DNA of 64,000 nucleotides from G963662605 sp963667005. Lineage in GTDB: Bacteria > Bacteroidota > Ignavibacteria > Ignavibacteriales > Ignavibacteriaceae. This document shows, in pieces, positions 25,713-34,494 of the stretch. The position numbers were made by a program, and so were the translations under genes. Under the pieces are notes generated by a model, which did not search any database, had not been told where the DNA came from, and worked only from the letters and a program-made list of their open reading frames with translations. The first letter of the stretch is position 1, and every line of letters starts with the position of its first letter. The DNA is taken from contig OY762937.1 in the NCBI GenBank assembly GCA_963667005.1, positions 3,472,001 to 3,536,000 of the forward strand, read 5' to 3'.

Positions 25713-26770
25713 ATGCTCTTTCCTTCTTCTCCATCATTAAATATCGTATCATCCAAATTGGTTCCATATCTCTTGCGGAATGCGAAGAAATAAAGTACGG
25801 CAAATAAAATGCTTAATATGTACGATATACCGTGGGATATTACAGCATATGCGGCGCTTACAACTTTTACAACACCGAAAACCGAGGCCAATATCATTTG
25901 AGTAATTGCATGATAGGACCCTATACCACCCGGAGTCGGTATTATCATACCCACTGAACTGATGCTCATAGTAACCCATGCCATTGCAAAAGTAATAGGG
26001 ATCATGTATTGGATACCAACGATATAAAATCCGATCAATGAGTTAAGAGCATAATTCAGCATAATCAGCACACTGAATATTATTATTTCAACATAGGTTC
26101 TTGTGCCTTGAATACTCAAAAAGCCATCTGAAAGTTTAACAAGCAATGATTCGATTTTGACCGCTGCGGGAGAAGATATTTTTTCTATCCGCCTTGTAAT
26201 TACCGGCAGCAATGCATCACGGTTTTTCACGAATAAAACCATCAATACAACCATAATCAGCATGAGCGCTAAACCAATAATCGAAGTCGCGTGTAACCAT
26301 GGGAATTTGGAATATATTTCGCCGCTGTAAATCACTCCGCTTATGAGAACAGCTAAGCCGAAGAAAACCATATCAATCATTCTTTCCACAACAATAGTCC
26401 CAAGAATTGACATTCTGGAAACTTTTTCATACCGCCCCAGGAAAATGGCACGGGATACTTCACCCAGTCGCGGTACCGCGTTATTGATGCCATATCCAAG
26501 CATGAGTGCAGCAAAAGCATGGTGCAATGATAAATTAGGTTTGACTCTTTTCAACATGATTTTCCAGCGATACGCGCGCAAAACATGCGCGGTCATAGTT
26601 GTACAGGCAAAGACCAATATCCAGCCAAAAGATGAATTTCTTATAGCTTGCAAAAACTCATCGACTTGAATTCCACGGAAAGCAATAAACAACAACGCGA
26701 TTGCCAGTACAATTGATAATATTGTCCCTAATAATTCTTTGTTAGAGACCTTTTTTTTACCGGAGGTCAA
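25709..26770 (-). CDS. Polytopic membrane protein, LPG_synthase_TM/UPF0104 family
   Basis: A membrane protein of about 353 residues with roughly eight helices, belonging to the family that includes the flippase half of MprF and AglD-like proteins. Recognisable elements are RAYRWKIMLKRVKPNLSLHHAFAALMLGYGINNAVPRLGEVSRA near residues 70-105 and the terminal TPGGIGSYHAITQMI. No ATG is available; TTG at 26770 is favoured because AGGGA lies about 9 bases upstream, with an alternative TTG at 26788. The start overlaps the 3' end of lolA. Members move or modify lipids or lipid-linked sugars. The substrate here is unknown. Confidence 0.82.
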   Translation of the reverse strand: MTSGKKKVSNKELLGTILSIVLAIALLFIAFRGIQVDEFLQAIRNSSFGWILVFACTTMTAHVLRAYRWKIMLKRVKPNLSLHHAFAALMLGYGINNAVPRLGEVSRAIFLGRYEKVSRMSILGTIVVERMIDMVFFGLAVLISGVIYSGEIYSKFPWLHATSIIGLALMLIMVVLMVLFVKNRDALLPVITRRIEKISSPAAVKIESLLVKLSDGFLSIQGTRTYVEIIIFSVLIMLNYALNSLIGFYIVGIQYMIPITFAMAWVTMSISSVGMIIPTPGGIGSYHAITQMILASVFGVVKVVSAAYAVISHGISYILSILFAVLYFFAFRKRYGTNLDDTIFNDGEEGKSI

Positions 26771-27353
26771 TAGTCTTGATTCCCTCAATTGGTTTATATG
26801 TAAAGAAAGACGATTCGAGCGGTATATTCAGTTGATAAGCACTCAGAGTGAATGAGACGTCATTGTTCTGTGAATCGGTTATCTTGAATTTGGAGATCAG
26901 ATTTTCGGCGTTGACCCAGAATTCCGCTTTCTTAAAACCGACCGTAGATTTATTCGGCAATAATAATAGCTTTTTTAAACTCCCCTCGGTGCTTTCCGAT
27001 ACCGCACAGGAAGCAGGTGTTTTTAGAATGAGCGTAGGCAATGAAATAAGTGAAATATCTGACGCTTTATATTTCGACAGCATAACCTTCTTACCTTTTT
27101 TGTTGAGGTTCCAGGTTGTAACGCCGTCAGTTGCCATAGTTAAATCTTTTAATTCAACTTTAATCTTATTCTCTTTTTGGTAATAGAGCGTACCTGAGAA
27201 AGAGCTATTACCGCCATCACCCTGCTTAAAAGTGACTTTAAATGAATTGATGCTGACAAATTTTTGTTGTACAGCCTGTAATGTTGCATTTCCCTGCGCC
27301 ATGAAACATACCGGCGTCAGCAGCAACAGCATCATCGTTAGACGATATTTCAT
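26757..27353 (-). CDS. lolA: Outer-membrane lipoprotein carrier LolA-like
   Basis: A 198-residue periplasmic protein with a signal peptide (MMLLLLTPVCFMAQG), followed by the LolA beta-sheet cradle: LQAVQQKFVSINSFKVTFKQ, FSGTLYYQKENKIKVEL and KAEFWVNAENLISKFKI. LolA chaperones lipoproteins from the inner membrane LolCDE complex to the outer membrane. That suits a genome whose T9SS and surface lipoproteins depend on this route. Its start overlaps the ftsK stop by 4 bases, giving the ftsK-lolA pairing seen in many bacteria. Its end overlaps the flippase-like gene. Confidence 0.9.
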   Translation of the reverse strand: MKYRLTMMLLLLTPVCFMAQGNATLQAVQQKFVSINSFKVTFKQGDGGNSSFSGTLYYQKENKIKVELKDLTMATDGVTTWNLNKKGKKVMLSKYKASDISLISLPTLILKTPASCAVSESTEGSLKKLLLLPNKSTVGFKKAEFWVNAENLISKFKITDSQNNDVSFTLSAYQLNIPLESSFFTYKPIEGIKTIDLR

Positions 27354-29839
27354 AAGTTTCTCAAAATCGTTTCTAATTGTTCGTCATTTTCCACAAGAAC
27401 TTGACGTGCTTTACTTCCGTCGCTTGGTCCAACGATGCCGGCATCTTCCATCTGATCAATGATACGGGCTGCACGGGCATAACCAAGGCTTAATCTTCTC
27501 TGCAGCAATGAAACCGAACCCTGCTGATGCTGCACGACAATCTTGGCCGCGTCTTCAAATAACGGATCAAGATCAGCCGATGACATTCTGCCGCCGGAAT
27601 TTTTCTTTTCGTATACCGACGGAAGATAATAAGGCTTTGAATAGCCCGGTTGTCTCTTTACAAACTCGGTCATACGTTCAACTTCTTCAGTTGAAATAAA
27701 CGCGTTCTGCAAACGTACAGGTTTCGGCATGCCGGGTGGCAGGAAGAGCATGTCACCTCTGCCGAGCAGCTGCTCAGCGCCATTCATATCCAGAATAGTA
27801 CGCGAGTCAATTTTGGTCGCAACCTGATATGCAATTCTTGTACTAAAATTTGCTTTAATCACACCTGTTATGACGTTGACAGAGGGCCTTTGGGTTGCAA
27901 GTATCAGGTGAATTCCTACTGCTCGCGCCAATTGTGCCAATCTCGCGATAGGTTCTTCGACTTCTTTACCCGCGGTAATCATCAAATCAGCCAACTCGTC
28001 AATAATAACGACAATATACGGTAGGAAATGGTGCTTTACTGTTGGAGTATCTTTCGGTTTCTTAACCGGATCGGTGACTTTCAGGTTGTAATCAATAATA
28101 TTTCTGACACCGGCCTTTGCAAGCATATCATAACGGCGTTCCATTTCTGTTTCGACGGATTTCAGCAAAATAACCGCGTTCATCGGAGCCGTAACAATGT
28201 CCTCGTCAATATCCGGACATACGGCCAAGTAATGCTGACGTAACGCCTGATAGAAGGAAAGCTCAATTTTTTTCGGATCAATGATTGCCAGTTTAACATG
28301 TGCCGGCGTTTTTGAGTAGAGCAGGCTGGCTATCATCATATTGATACCAACGCTCTTTCCTGAACCGGTAGAACCCGCCACCAACAAGTGCGGCATCTTA
28401 GCGAGATCTGTCGTGTAAATATCGCCCGCAATGGTTTTACCAAGCGCCATCGGCAATTCCGCCTTCAGCTTTATAATGTCTTGCAGGACGGCTTTGGCTA
28501 CTACCATTGAGGATTCCGAATTCGGAATTTCCACACCGATTGCGCTTTTACCCGGTATCGGAGCAATAATACGGATACCGCGCGCAGCCAATGCAAGCGC
28601 TATGTCATTTTCGAGGCTTACAATCCTGCTGATTTTAACACCCGGAGCTGGTTTAATTTCGTATAATGTAACAACCGGTCCCGGTGTAACTTCAATATCA
28701 TCAATCTGAATGTCAAACAATGCTAATTTTTCTTTCAACTGCTCGGCATTTTTCCGCAATTCGGATTCGGCGATGCGGAAATCTTCCTTGGGAATTTCAT
28801 TAAGCAAATCGAGTGACGGGATAACATAATCAAGTTTTTCATCCCACGGTTCGGGAAGTTTAGCTTCTTCCTGACGCAGTGTCATTACCTCGGATTGTAC
28901 ATCTTCAAGCTCATTTTTATTAAGCTTCGATTCTTCCGGATGCTCAACACCAGCAACAACCGGTTCAATAACAGCAGGTTTTTCTTTTTTCTTTGACTCT
29001 TTTTCTTTCGGCTCTTTTGCCTGAATTTCTTCCTGTTCTCTCTTCTTAATTCTGATACTTGTTTCAGCCGCGGCAGCAGAAGCCTCAGGTTCAGGAACTG
29101 CATCTCCCTTGCTTTGCTTCGAGAACAAGCCGCCTCTTTTGGCTTCTTTAATCTTTTTAACCGGAGGTGTGTTGATTTTTACCCCCTCTTGCTGAGGCTC
29201 GGATGACTCTTCACCCTTTGCGGCCCGCCATGCATCGAATCTCTCTTTAAGGAACTCAAAAAACTTTTCAATCTTGAGGTCTATCGCGTAAACGCCCACT
29301 GTTACCAATGCGGTAAGTATGATTAAAAGGCTACCGATTGTGCCGACAAGAGATGTCAATTTTGCAGCAAGCATCCTGCCGACATTACCAGATAAATATG
29401 TCCCGGTGCCGAACAGATAGAGTTTTACCTGGAGAACACTTATCAGAGATGAAAATAAAATGGCGATAATAATCAGAACACTGGTAAGTTTAATTTTTGT
29501 GTGTGATTCCAGAGGAAAGAAATAACCATATGCCCAGATAAAGATGATGACAGGAAATACCAATGAAGGAAAGCCAATCGTGTGCTCGTAGAAGAAATCG
29601 GCAATATACACGCCGAATAAACCGAACCAGTTTGAGGGATTGCCTTTCGCGCTACCGATGAATCCGATGTCTTCATGAGAAAAAGACATCAGGCTGCCGA
29701 AAATAATTATGGAAGTAACAACAAGAATAAGACCATAAATCTTTTGGCGCTTTTCCTGTGTAAAAACGAATTGTCCTTTTGAAGGTTCTTTGGTTTCCTT
29801 CTGTGTCTTCGGACTCTTTCTATGTAACTGCTTTGCCAT
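27350..29839 (-). CDS. ftsK: DNA translocase FtsK/SpoIIIE
   Basis: An 829-residue septal DNA pump that clears chromosome termini from the closing division site. The N-terminus has four to five membrane helices (residues about 30-190). A charged Lys/Glu/Pro-rich linker (190-330) follows, then the motor: alpha subdomain, Walker A AGSTGSGKSVGINMM near residue 490, Walker B VVIIDELADLMI near 615. The C-terminus is a gamma winged-helix (SVSLLQRRLSLGYARAARIIDQMEDAGIVGP) that reads polar DNA guide sequences. Length and order are normal. It lies 24 bases after comB and overlaps lolA by 4 bases. Confidence 0.97.
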   Translation of the reverse strand: MAKQLHRKSPKTQKETKEPSKGQFVFTQEKRQKIYGLILVVTSIIIFGSLMSFSHEDIGFIGSAKGNPSNWFGLFGVYIADFFYEHTIGFPSLVFPVIIFIWAYGYFFPLESHTKIKLTSVLIIIAILFSSLISVLQVKLYLFGTGTYLSGNVGRMLAAKLTSLVGTIGSLLIILTALVTVGVYAIDLKIEKFFEFLKERFDAWRAAKGEESSEPQQEGVKINTPPVKKIKEAKRGGLFSKQSKGDAVPEPEASAAAAETSIRIKKREQEEIQAKEPKEKESKKKEKPAVIEPVVAGVEHPEESKLNKNELEDVQSEVMTLRQEEAKLPEPWDEKLDYVIPSLDLLNEIPKEDFRIAESELRKNAEQLKEKLALFDIQIDDIEVTPGPVVTLYEIKPAPGVKISRIVSLENDIALALAARGIRIIAPIPGKSAIGVEIPNSESSMVVAKAVLQDIIKLKAELPMALGKTIAGDIYTTDLAKMPHLLVAGSTGSGKSVGINMMIASLLYSKTPAHVKLAIIDPKKIELSFYQALRQHYLAVCPDIDEDIVTAPMNAVILLKSVETEMERRYDMLAKAGVRNIIDYNLKVTDPVKKPKDTPTVKHHFLPYIVVIIDELADLMITAGKEVEEPIARLAQLARAVGIHLILATQRPSVNVITGVIKANFSTRIAYQVATKIDSRTILDMNGAEQLLGRGDMLFLPPGMPKPVRLQNAFISTEEVERMTEFVKRQPGYSKPYYLPSVYEKKNSGGRMSSADLDPLFEDAAKIVVQHQQGSVSLLQRRLSLGYARAARIIDQMEDAGIVGPSDGSKARQVLVENDEQLETILRNL

Positions 29840-29863
29840 TAAAACCTGTCGTAATATAAAACT

Positions 29864-30604
29864 CTATTTGTTACCCGGCACGGGGCGTACCTTGATAATA
29901 CTTGTGGAATACTCCGGCACAATTGTCGAGACATTCAATCTGCTGCAGTAAATAATATCTTTTTCAAATCCATTTGCCATCAGCAATTTGCCATGGTCTG
30001 AATTTACCAGCATTTTATAAATGTCATTCATCACCAAACCGGACAAGTCTATTGCAGCGCGAGCACCGTCAGTCAATACGACATCCGGCTTCAATTTGCA
30101 AATCTCGCGGACAATCAATCCGGCACAAACGGTATCCTCTATACAGAATAAGCCATTCGCTCCGGAGCAAACGATCTCAACGACTTCTTCATTCAAATCC
30201 ACCAGATGACCGGCAATACTTTGAACATTCAAAAATGAAGCAATTAATGTTGCCTTCGAGTATTTTGTTTTCACAATCGCTTTGCTGCCGTTTGTGGTAA
30301 ACAAAATAACTGATTTGCCTGCAATATTCTCGGCGGTGTATTCCAAGGGTGAATTACCGAGATTAAAACCATCTATTTTCTTTGTATTCCGTTCTCCACC
30401 GATCAGTGTTTGCCCCCCGAACATACTGCTCGAAGCCTTCATTGCAAATTCAATCGAATGAACCGGAATAATTTCTTTAGCTCCGTTCTCCAATGCTGTA
30501 ACAATAGTTGTTGTTGCTCGAAGAACATCAATAACCACTACCGTCTTATCACTAAAATACAGTTCCTCCACCGCAGATGGCGACACTAAAACATTAAGCT
30601 TCAC
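29864..30604 (-). CDS. comB: ComB-type 2-phosphosulfolactate phosphatase
   Basis: A 246-residue protein of the ComB family, which removes phosphate from 2-phosphosulfolactate, a step of coenzyme M synthesis in methanogens. In bacteria the product, sulfolactate, is a dead-end or osmolyte-like compound. Family hallmarks seen: VVVIDVLRATTTIVTALENGAKEI near residues 22-45, GGERNTKKIDGFNLGNSPLEY near 74-94, and TTNGSKAI near 105, followed by CSGANGLFCIEDTVCAGLI. Neither comA nor comC is nearby, so the physiological substrate here is uncertain and the annotation follows family membership. It sits between gcvT (34-base gap) and ftsK (24 bases) on the same strand. Confidence 0.88.
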   Translation of the reverse strand: MKLNVLVSPSAVEELYFSDKTVVVIDVLRATTTIVTALENGAKEIIPVHSIEFAMKASSSMFGGQTLIGGERNTKKIDGFNLGNSPLEYTAENIAGKSVILFTTNGSKAIVKTKYSKATLIASFLNVQSIAGHLVDLNEEVVEIVCSGANGLFCIEDTVCAGLIVREICKLKPDVVLTDGARAAIDLSGLVMNDIYKMLVNSDHGKLLMANGFEKDIIYCSRLNVSTIVPEYSTSIIKVRPVPGNK

Positions 30605-30638
30605 CTAATAAACCTCTTACTTCCCTATTCAACAAACA

Positions 30639-31724
30639 CTATTTGGCGGTTATAAAAGGAAGAGTAACGACCTTTGCAGGATGTTCTTTCCCTCGTATTG
30701 AAAAATTAAATGTACTGCCTTTTTTAAACTCTTCTTCATCAACATAGGCGAGAGCTATTGGTTTATCAGTACTTGGGCTTACGGTTCCGCTGGTTACCAT
30801 TCCAACTTTCTTACCTTCCACAGTTATGTCATATCCGTGGCGTGGGAAAATCCGCTCGTCACTGACTAACGGTATTAACCTTCTCTGAAAACCTGATTGT
30901 TTTACTTTCAACAAAGCTTCTTTGCCGATGAAATTCCCTTTGTTCAGTCTGGTTATCCAGCCTAAACCAGCCTCCAGAGGATTTGTTGTTTTATCAATTT
31001 CATTTCCGTATAAACAGAATCCCATTTCGAGGCGCAGTGTATCTCTTGCGCCTAATCCCACGGGCATGATGTTATATTCTTTACCTGCTTCAAATAACTT
31101 TGCCCAAAGGTTCATCGCCTGGGACTCATCTCCCTGGAAATACAATTCATATCCTAATTCACCGGTATAACCGGTTCTGGAAATGATAAAATCCACACCG
31201 TCGAGATTTCCTTTAGTAAAATGATAGTATTCAATGCTCAATTGCATGTTAAAAAGTTTCTCAACAACTTTTTGAGAAAAAGGTCCCTGCACAGCCAACA
31301 ATGAATAATCATCACTTTTGTTAACAATCTCCACACCTTCAGTGTTATTTTCGCACATCCAGGCATAATCTTTATCGACATTCGAAGCATTGATAACAAG
31401 GAGATATTCTTCAGGAGAGATGCAATAAACTAAAAGATCATCAACTACGCCGCCGTCGGGATAGCACATTGCAGAGTATTGAACCCTACCCGGAAATAAT
31501 TTTGAAGCGTCGTTGATGGTAATTTTTTGTACGAAGGCGAGAGCGTTTTCCCCTTTAATAAAGACTTCTCCCATGTGGCTCACATCGAATACCCCTACCG
31601 ATGAGCGGACCGCCTTGTGTTCTGCTATTATTGAGGAATATTGAATAGGCATGTTGTAGCCGGCAAATTCCACCATCTTTGCCTTGTGGGCAATGTGTGC
31701 GGAATAAAATCTGGTGTTCTTCAT
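30639..31724 (-). CDS. gcvT: Glycine cleavage system T protein (aminomethyltransferase)
   Basis: A 361-residue tetrahydrofolate-dependent aminomethyltransferase, the T protein of the glycine cleavage complex. It releases ammonia from the aminomethyl arm of H protein and makes 5,10-methylene-THF. Signatures: HIAHKAKMVEFAGYNMPIQYSSIIAEHKAVRSSVGVFDVSHMGEV at the start (given here as the family N-terminal pattern split across residues 9-53), then FISRTGYTGELGYELYF near 180 and GLGARDTLRLEMGFCLYGNEI near 225, and the C-terminal GMVTSGTVSPS. The gcvH and gcvP genes are not in the window. No glycine riboswitch fold was recognised upstream. It begins 93 bases after the aldolase gene, beyond its terminator. 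Confidence 0.96.
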   Translation of the reverse strand: MKNTRFYSAHIAHKAKMVEFAGYNMPIQYSSIIAEHKAVRSSVGVFDVSHMGEVFIKGENALAFVQKITINDASKLFPGRVQYSAMCYPDGGVVDDLLVYCISPEEYLLVINASNVDKDYAWMCENNTEGVEIVNKSDDYSLLAVQGPFSQKVVEKLFNMQLSIEYYHFTKGNLDGVDFIISRTGYTGELGYELYFQGDESQAMNLWAKLFEAGKEYNIMPVGLGARDTLRLEMGFCLYGNEIDKTTNPLEAGLGWITRLNKGNFIGKEALLKVKQSGFQRRLIPLVSDERIFPRHGYDITVEGKKVGMVTSGTVSPSTDKPIALAYVDEEEFKKGSTFNFSIRGKEHPAKVVTLPFITAK

Positions 31725-31765
31725 GAAGACTTCCTTTTGAAAACCGTAATAGTGTAATAAAAGTA

Positions 31766-31794
31766 ATAGGAATGAAGCGAAGCTTCATTCCTAT
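31766..31794 (-). terminator. Terminator after the aldolase gene
   Basis: A perfect 13-bp inverted repeat, ATAGGAATGAAGC / GCTTCATTCCTAT, with a 3-base loop, followed on the minus strand by TACTTTTATTA. It lies 24 bases after the stop of the fructose-6-phosphate aldolase gene and before gcvT, so gcvT probably has its own promoter. Confidence 0.75.
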
Positions 31795-31817
31795 CGTTCA
31801 GAATGATTTCCCGGAAT

Positions 31818-32465
31818 TTACTTTTGTTTTACTTTATCCCAGTCGCTCAAGAATTTAGCCAAACCATTATCGGTTAATGGATGAGCGAACAATCTGTCAA
31901 TAACGCCAAACGGCATTGTGCAAACATCGGCGCCGATCAGGCATGCATCGACAAAATGCAGAGGATGACGGATGCTGGCAACAAGTACTTCAGTGGCATA
32001 ATCATAATTGTTGTAAATCTGGACAATCTGTGAAATGAGGTCCATGCCTGCATGGCTGATATCATCAAGTCTTCCGACAAACGGGCTGACGTAGGTAGCG
32101 CCGGCTTTAGCCGCAAGAACTGCCTGTGAAGGTGAGAAGCACAAGGTAACGTTGGTTTTAATTCCTTCGTCGGAGAAAGTTTTAACAGCTTTCAATCCTT
32201 CTTTAATCAAAGGTACTTTAACAACAATGTTTTTGTGAATTTTGGCGAGTTCTCTTCCCTCCTTAACGATTCCTTCGTAGTCAGTAGAAATAACTTCAGC
32301 ACTGATAGGACCGTCAACAAGTTTGAGAATTTCGTCTAATAATTTGCGAAAATCGCCTTTTTCTTTCGCGACTAATGATGGATTGGTGGTAACTCCATCT
32401 AACAAGCCAAGCGCAGCAGCTTCTTTAATCTCATTGAGATTAGCTGTGTCGATAAATATTTTCAT
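31818..32465 (-). CDS. Fructose-6-phosphate aldolase / transaldolase (TalC/FSA type)
   Basis: A 215-residue short transaldolase-family enzyme (TIM barrel). It either cleaves fructose 6-phosphate or carries out the transaldolase step of the pentose phosphate pathway. The N-terminus MKIFIDTANLNEIKEA is typical. GLLDGVTTNPSLVAKEK near 20-35, the Schiff-base lysine in NIVVKVPLIKEGL near 85, and TNVTLCFSPSQAVLAAKAGATYVSPFVGRLDDI near 105-137 complete the family pattern. A perfect AAGGAGC ribosome site lies 5 bases before the ATG. Transaldolase and F6P aldolase activity cannot be separated by eye. Confidence 0.93.
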   Translation of the reverse strand: MKIFIDTANLNEIKEAAALGLLDGVTTNPSLVAKEKGDFRKLLDEILKLVDGPISAEVISTDYEGIVKEGRELAKIHKNIVVKVPLIKEGLKAVKTFSDEGIKTNVTLCFSPSQAVLAAKAGATYVSPFVGRLDDISHAGMDLISQIVQIYNNYDYATEVLVASIRHPLHFVDACLIGADVCTMPFGVIDRLFAHPLTDNGLAKFLSDWDKVKQK

Positions 32466-32564
32466 GGTGCTCCTTAAATGTATAGTTAGTAAGAATGAAA
32501 TTTTTACAAAATACTAATTCTTAAATTTAATAAATTTTTCCTAAGAAATACCCTGCATATATCA

Positions 32565-34142
32565 CTACTGCAGGAAAATATCCGTCATGTCCTCGCCGGT
32601 TTTCTTCGTAAATACCTTAAACTGCTCAACAGATAAGGAATCATCCTCAACAAGCGTGATAAACAGGAAGTAACGGAATTTCATTCTGAAAATCAGACTC
32701 GGCTTTCCTTCCCGTATCTTCTTCGCAATTTCCGGGCTGCATTTCAAAATGATTTTTCTTGCTTTTCCTTCAAATCTGTACCGTTTCAACCATTCTTCAA
32801 TGTCATATAGAACGTGGGATTTCTTTGTCAAGAGTCCTGTTCCCAGACATGATGGACATACTTCGGTCAGGGTTTGCATGATGTTTTGACGAACACGCTG
32901 GCGGGTAATTTCAATCAAGCCGAAGTCCGACATCGGCAGGAGTGATACTTTTGCCCTATCCTTCTTAAACTCTTTTTTCAATTCGTCATAGATCTTTTTA
33001 CGGTTCTTATCATCTTCAAGGTCAATAAAGTCCACTACGATAAGTCCACCAATATCGCGTAAGCGTAATTGTCTGGTAATTTCGCGTGCAGCTTCAAGAT
33101 CGGTTTTTAGGGAGTTTAGCTCCTGATCTTTGTTGGCAGCATATTTACCGCTATTAACGTCAACGACGACCATAGCCTCGGTATGCTCAATAATAAGATA
33201 GCCGCCGCTTTTCAGCGGTACCTTTCTCATGAATAAGGTACGGATCTGTTCTTCGATATGGAACGATTCAAATATTGGCTTACCGGATTTGAACTGCTCA
33301 ATTCGGCTGCTCCATTCACCATGGGCATCATTCAGATATTCACGCACCTGTTTGTACAATTTTTTATCGTCAATATAAATTCTTGATACATCAGATGTAA
33401 AAAGATCGCGGATAACGCTGATTGTTGTGCTTAAATCCTGATAAACCAGTTTAGGCGGGTTACCTTCTTTGGAGGCTTCAACAATCTCTTCCCACTTATT
33501 CTTTAAGAACTTTAAGTCCTCTGCTAACGCTTCTTCGTCCTGATTTCTAGCAACAGTGCGAATAATCAGTCCGCAGTTCTTTGGGATGATTGAGCGGGCA
33601 ATTGAACGAAGGCGTTTTCTTTCCTTAAAATCAACGATCTTTTTTGAAATGCCGACCTTGTTGTCAAATGGAAGAAGTACACAAAATCTGCCCGGGATTG
33701 AAATGGAAGAGGTACAGCGTACGCCTTTGTTGGCAACAGGTTCTTTTGTAATCTGGATAAGGATTTCTTGTCCCTTTTGCAGTTTCGGGACACCATTGAT
33801 GAATTCTACGGCAGGAGCTTTTACCGGTTCGGGCGTAGAGTCATTACTTTGAAAAAAATCCTCTTCGTTGTCCTCTTCGGTATCTTCATCCAGCATGGAT
33901 TGCAGGGCTTTGGTTCTGTCACCGATATCAGAAAAATGCAAGAATGCATCGTGCTTCATGCCGATATCAATAAAAGCAGCCTTTATGCCCGGTAAAACAC
34001 GGGCAACTTTCCCCAAATATATATCCCCCACCATTCTTCGATTTTCAGGATAATCAACAAAGAAGTCTACTAAATTGCCGTCTTCGGTAATTGCGACTCT
34101 TGTCTGATTTGCCATCGAATTGATAATAATTTCTTTTAGCAT
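32565..34142 (-). CDS. rng: Ribonuclease G/E family endoribonuclease
   Basis: A 525-residue single-strand-specific endoribonuclease of the RNase E/G family, active in rRNA maturation and mRNA decay. The N-terminal S1 domain (residues 35-135) carries GDIYLGKVARVLPGIKAAFIDIG and an acidic insert rich in Asp/Glu (85-100). The 5' sensor region includes IPGRFCVLLPF. The DNase I-like catalytic part has the metal-binding Asp pair in VVDVNSGKYAA and VVDFIDLEDD. The zinc-link motif CPSCLGTG joins dimers. There is no long C-terminal scaffold, so it is RNase G-like. Upstream are two perfect inverted repeats that may control it. It follows pnp after a terminator. Confidence 0.94.
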   Translation of the reverse strand: MLKEIIINSMANQTRVAITEDGNLVDFFVDYPENRRMVGDIYLGKVARVLPGIKAAFIDIGMKHDAFLHFSDIGDRTKALQSMLDEDTEEDNEEDFFQSNDSTPEPVKAPAVEFINGVPKLQKGQEILIQITKEPVANKGVRCTSSISIPGRFCVLLPFDNKVGISKKIVDFKERKRLRSIARSIIPKNCGLIIRTVARNQDEEALAEDLKFLKNKWEEIVEASKEGNPPKLVYQDLSTTISVIRDLFTSDVSRIYIDDKKLYKQVREYLNDAHGEWSSRIEQFKSGKPIFESFHIEEQIRTLFMRKVPLKSGGYLIIEHTEAMVVVDVNSGKYAANKDQELNSLKTDLEAAREITRQLRLRDIGGLIVVDFIDLEDDKNRKKIYDELKKEFKKDRAKVSLLPMSDFGLIEITRQRVRQNIMQTLTEVCPSCLGTGLLTKKSHVLYDIEEWLKRYRFEGKARKIILKCSPEIAKKIREGKPSLIFRMKFRYFLFITLVEDDSLSVEQFKVFTKKTGEDMTDIFLQ

Positions 34143-34275
34143 AGCCTTTTAAACTCTTTGTTTGTTGCAGTAATTCCGCAAATAATAAAATTTCCCGGTC
34201 TTCAGCACTCTGCTTGAGTAATGAATAATTCATAAAAAACATATGGAGCAGTTCAATAAGTAGAACCGTTAATAA

Positions 34276-34293
34276 ACAATTCTCAAGAATTGT
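34276..34293. promoter_or_regulatory. 18-base palindrome in the rng leader
   Basis: ACAATTCT-CA-AGAATTGT, with perfect 8-bp arms. It lies about 60 bases downstream of the candidate rng start of transcription and about 135 bases before the rng ATG. It could be an operator or an RNA hairpin. RNase E is known to control its own mRNA through the leader in E. coli, but homology of mechanism is inference. Confidence 0.4.
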
Positions 34294-34339
34294 CGTCATA
34301 GTTAATTTCTTTTCAAAAATTACTTTAAAAACTTTTTTT

Positions 34340-34366
34340 GAAACGGTTACATTATAATTCCGTTTC
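34340..34366 (-). promoter_or_regulatory. Candidate rng promoter within an inverted repeat
   Basis: Arms GAAACGG (34340-34346) and CCGTTTC (34360-34366) flank a 13-base core containing a minus-strand TATAAT (34351-34356). No clear -35 box is present. An inverted repeat around a -10 box is the layout expected of a repressor site. Confidence 0.35.
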
Positions 34367-34437
34367 ATTTCCGATCCGGGACTCGGATCAAATTACCGGT
34401 CATCTATTGTACGTTCGAGCCGGTCTTTAATGATGAA

Positions 34438-34462
34438 TTAACCCCGCTATATACGGGGTTAA
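34438..34462 (-). terminator. Terminator of the pnp operon
   Basis: A perfect 9-bp inverted repeat, TTAACCCCG / CGGGGTTAA, with a 7-base loop, about 35 bases past the pnp stop. On the minus strand it is followed by TTCATCATTAAAG, which is only weakly T-rich. The stem can extend by pairing TGATG with CATCA. Confidence 0.6.
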
Positions 34463-34494
34463 CCATCAATAGTATATTGTAGAATAACGATACG

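Larger units (their letters stand above)
34143..34494. other. 350-base spacer between pnp and rng
   Basis: It holds the pnp terminator (34438-34462), a candidate minus-strand -10 box TATAAT (34351-34356) sitting between the arms GAAACGG/CCGTTTC, and an 18-base palindrome (34276-34293). A frame open on the minus strand from 34368 encodes a hydrophobic stretch and runs into rng in another frame; I do not regard it as a gene. Confidence 0.6.

Noticed and set aside
34054..34368. Minus-strand frame of 104 codons with a hydrophobic segment upstream of rng
   Set aside because: It runs into rng in a different frame, has no ribosome site or recognisable domain, and covers the inverted repeats that look regulatory.
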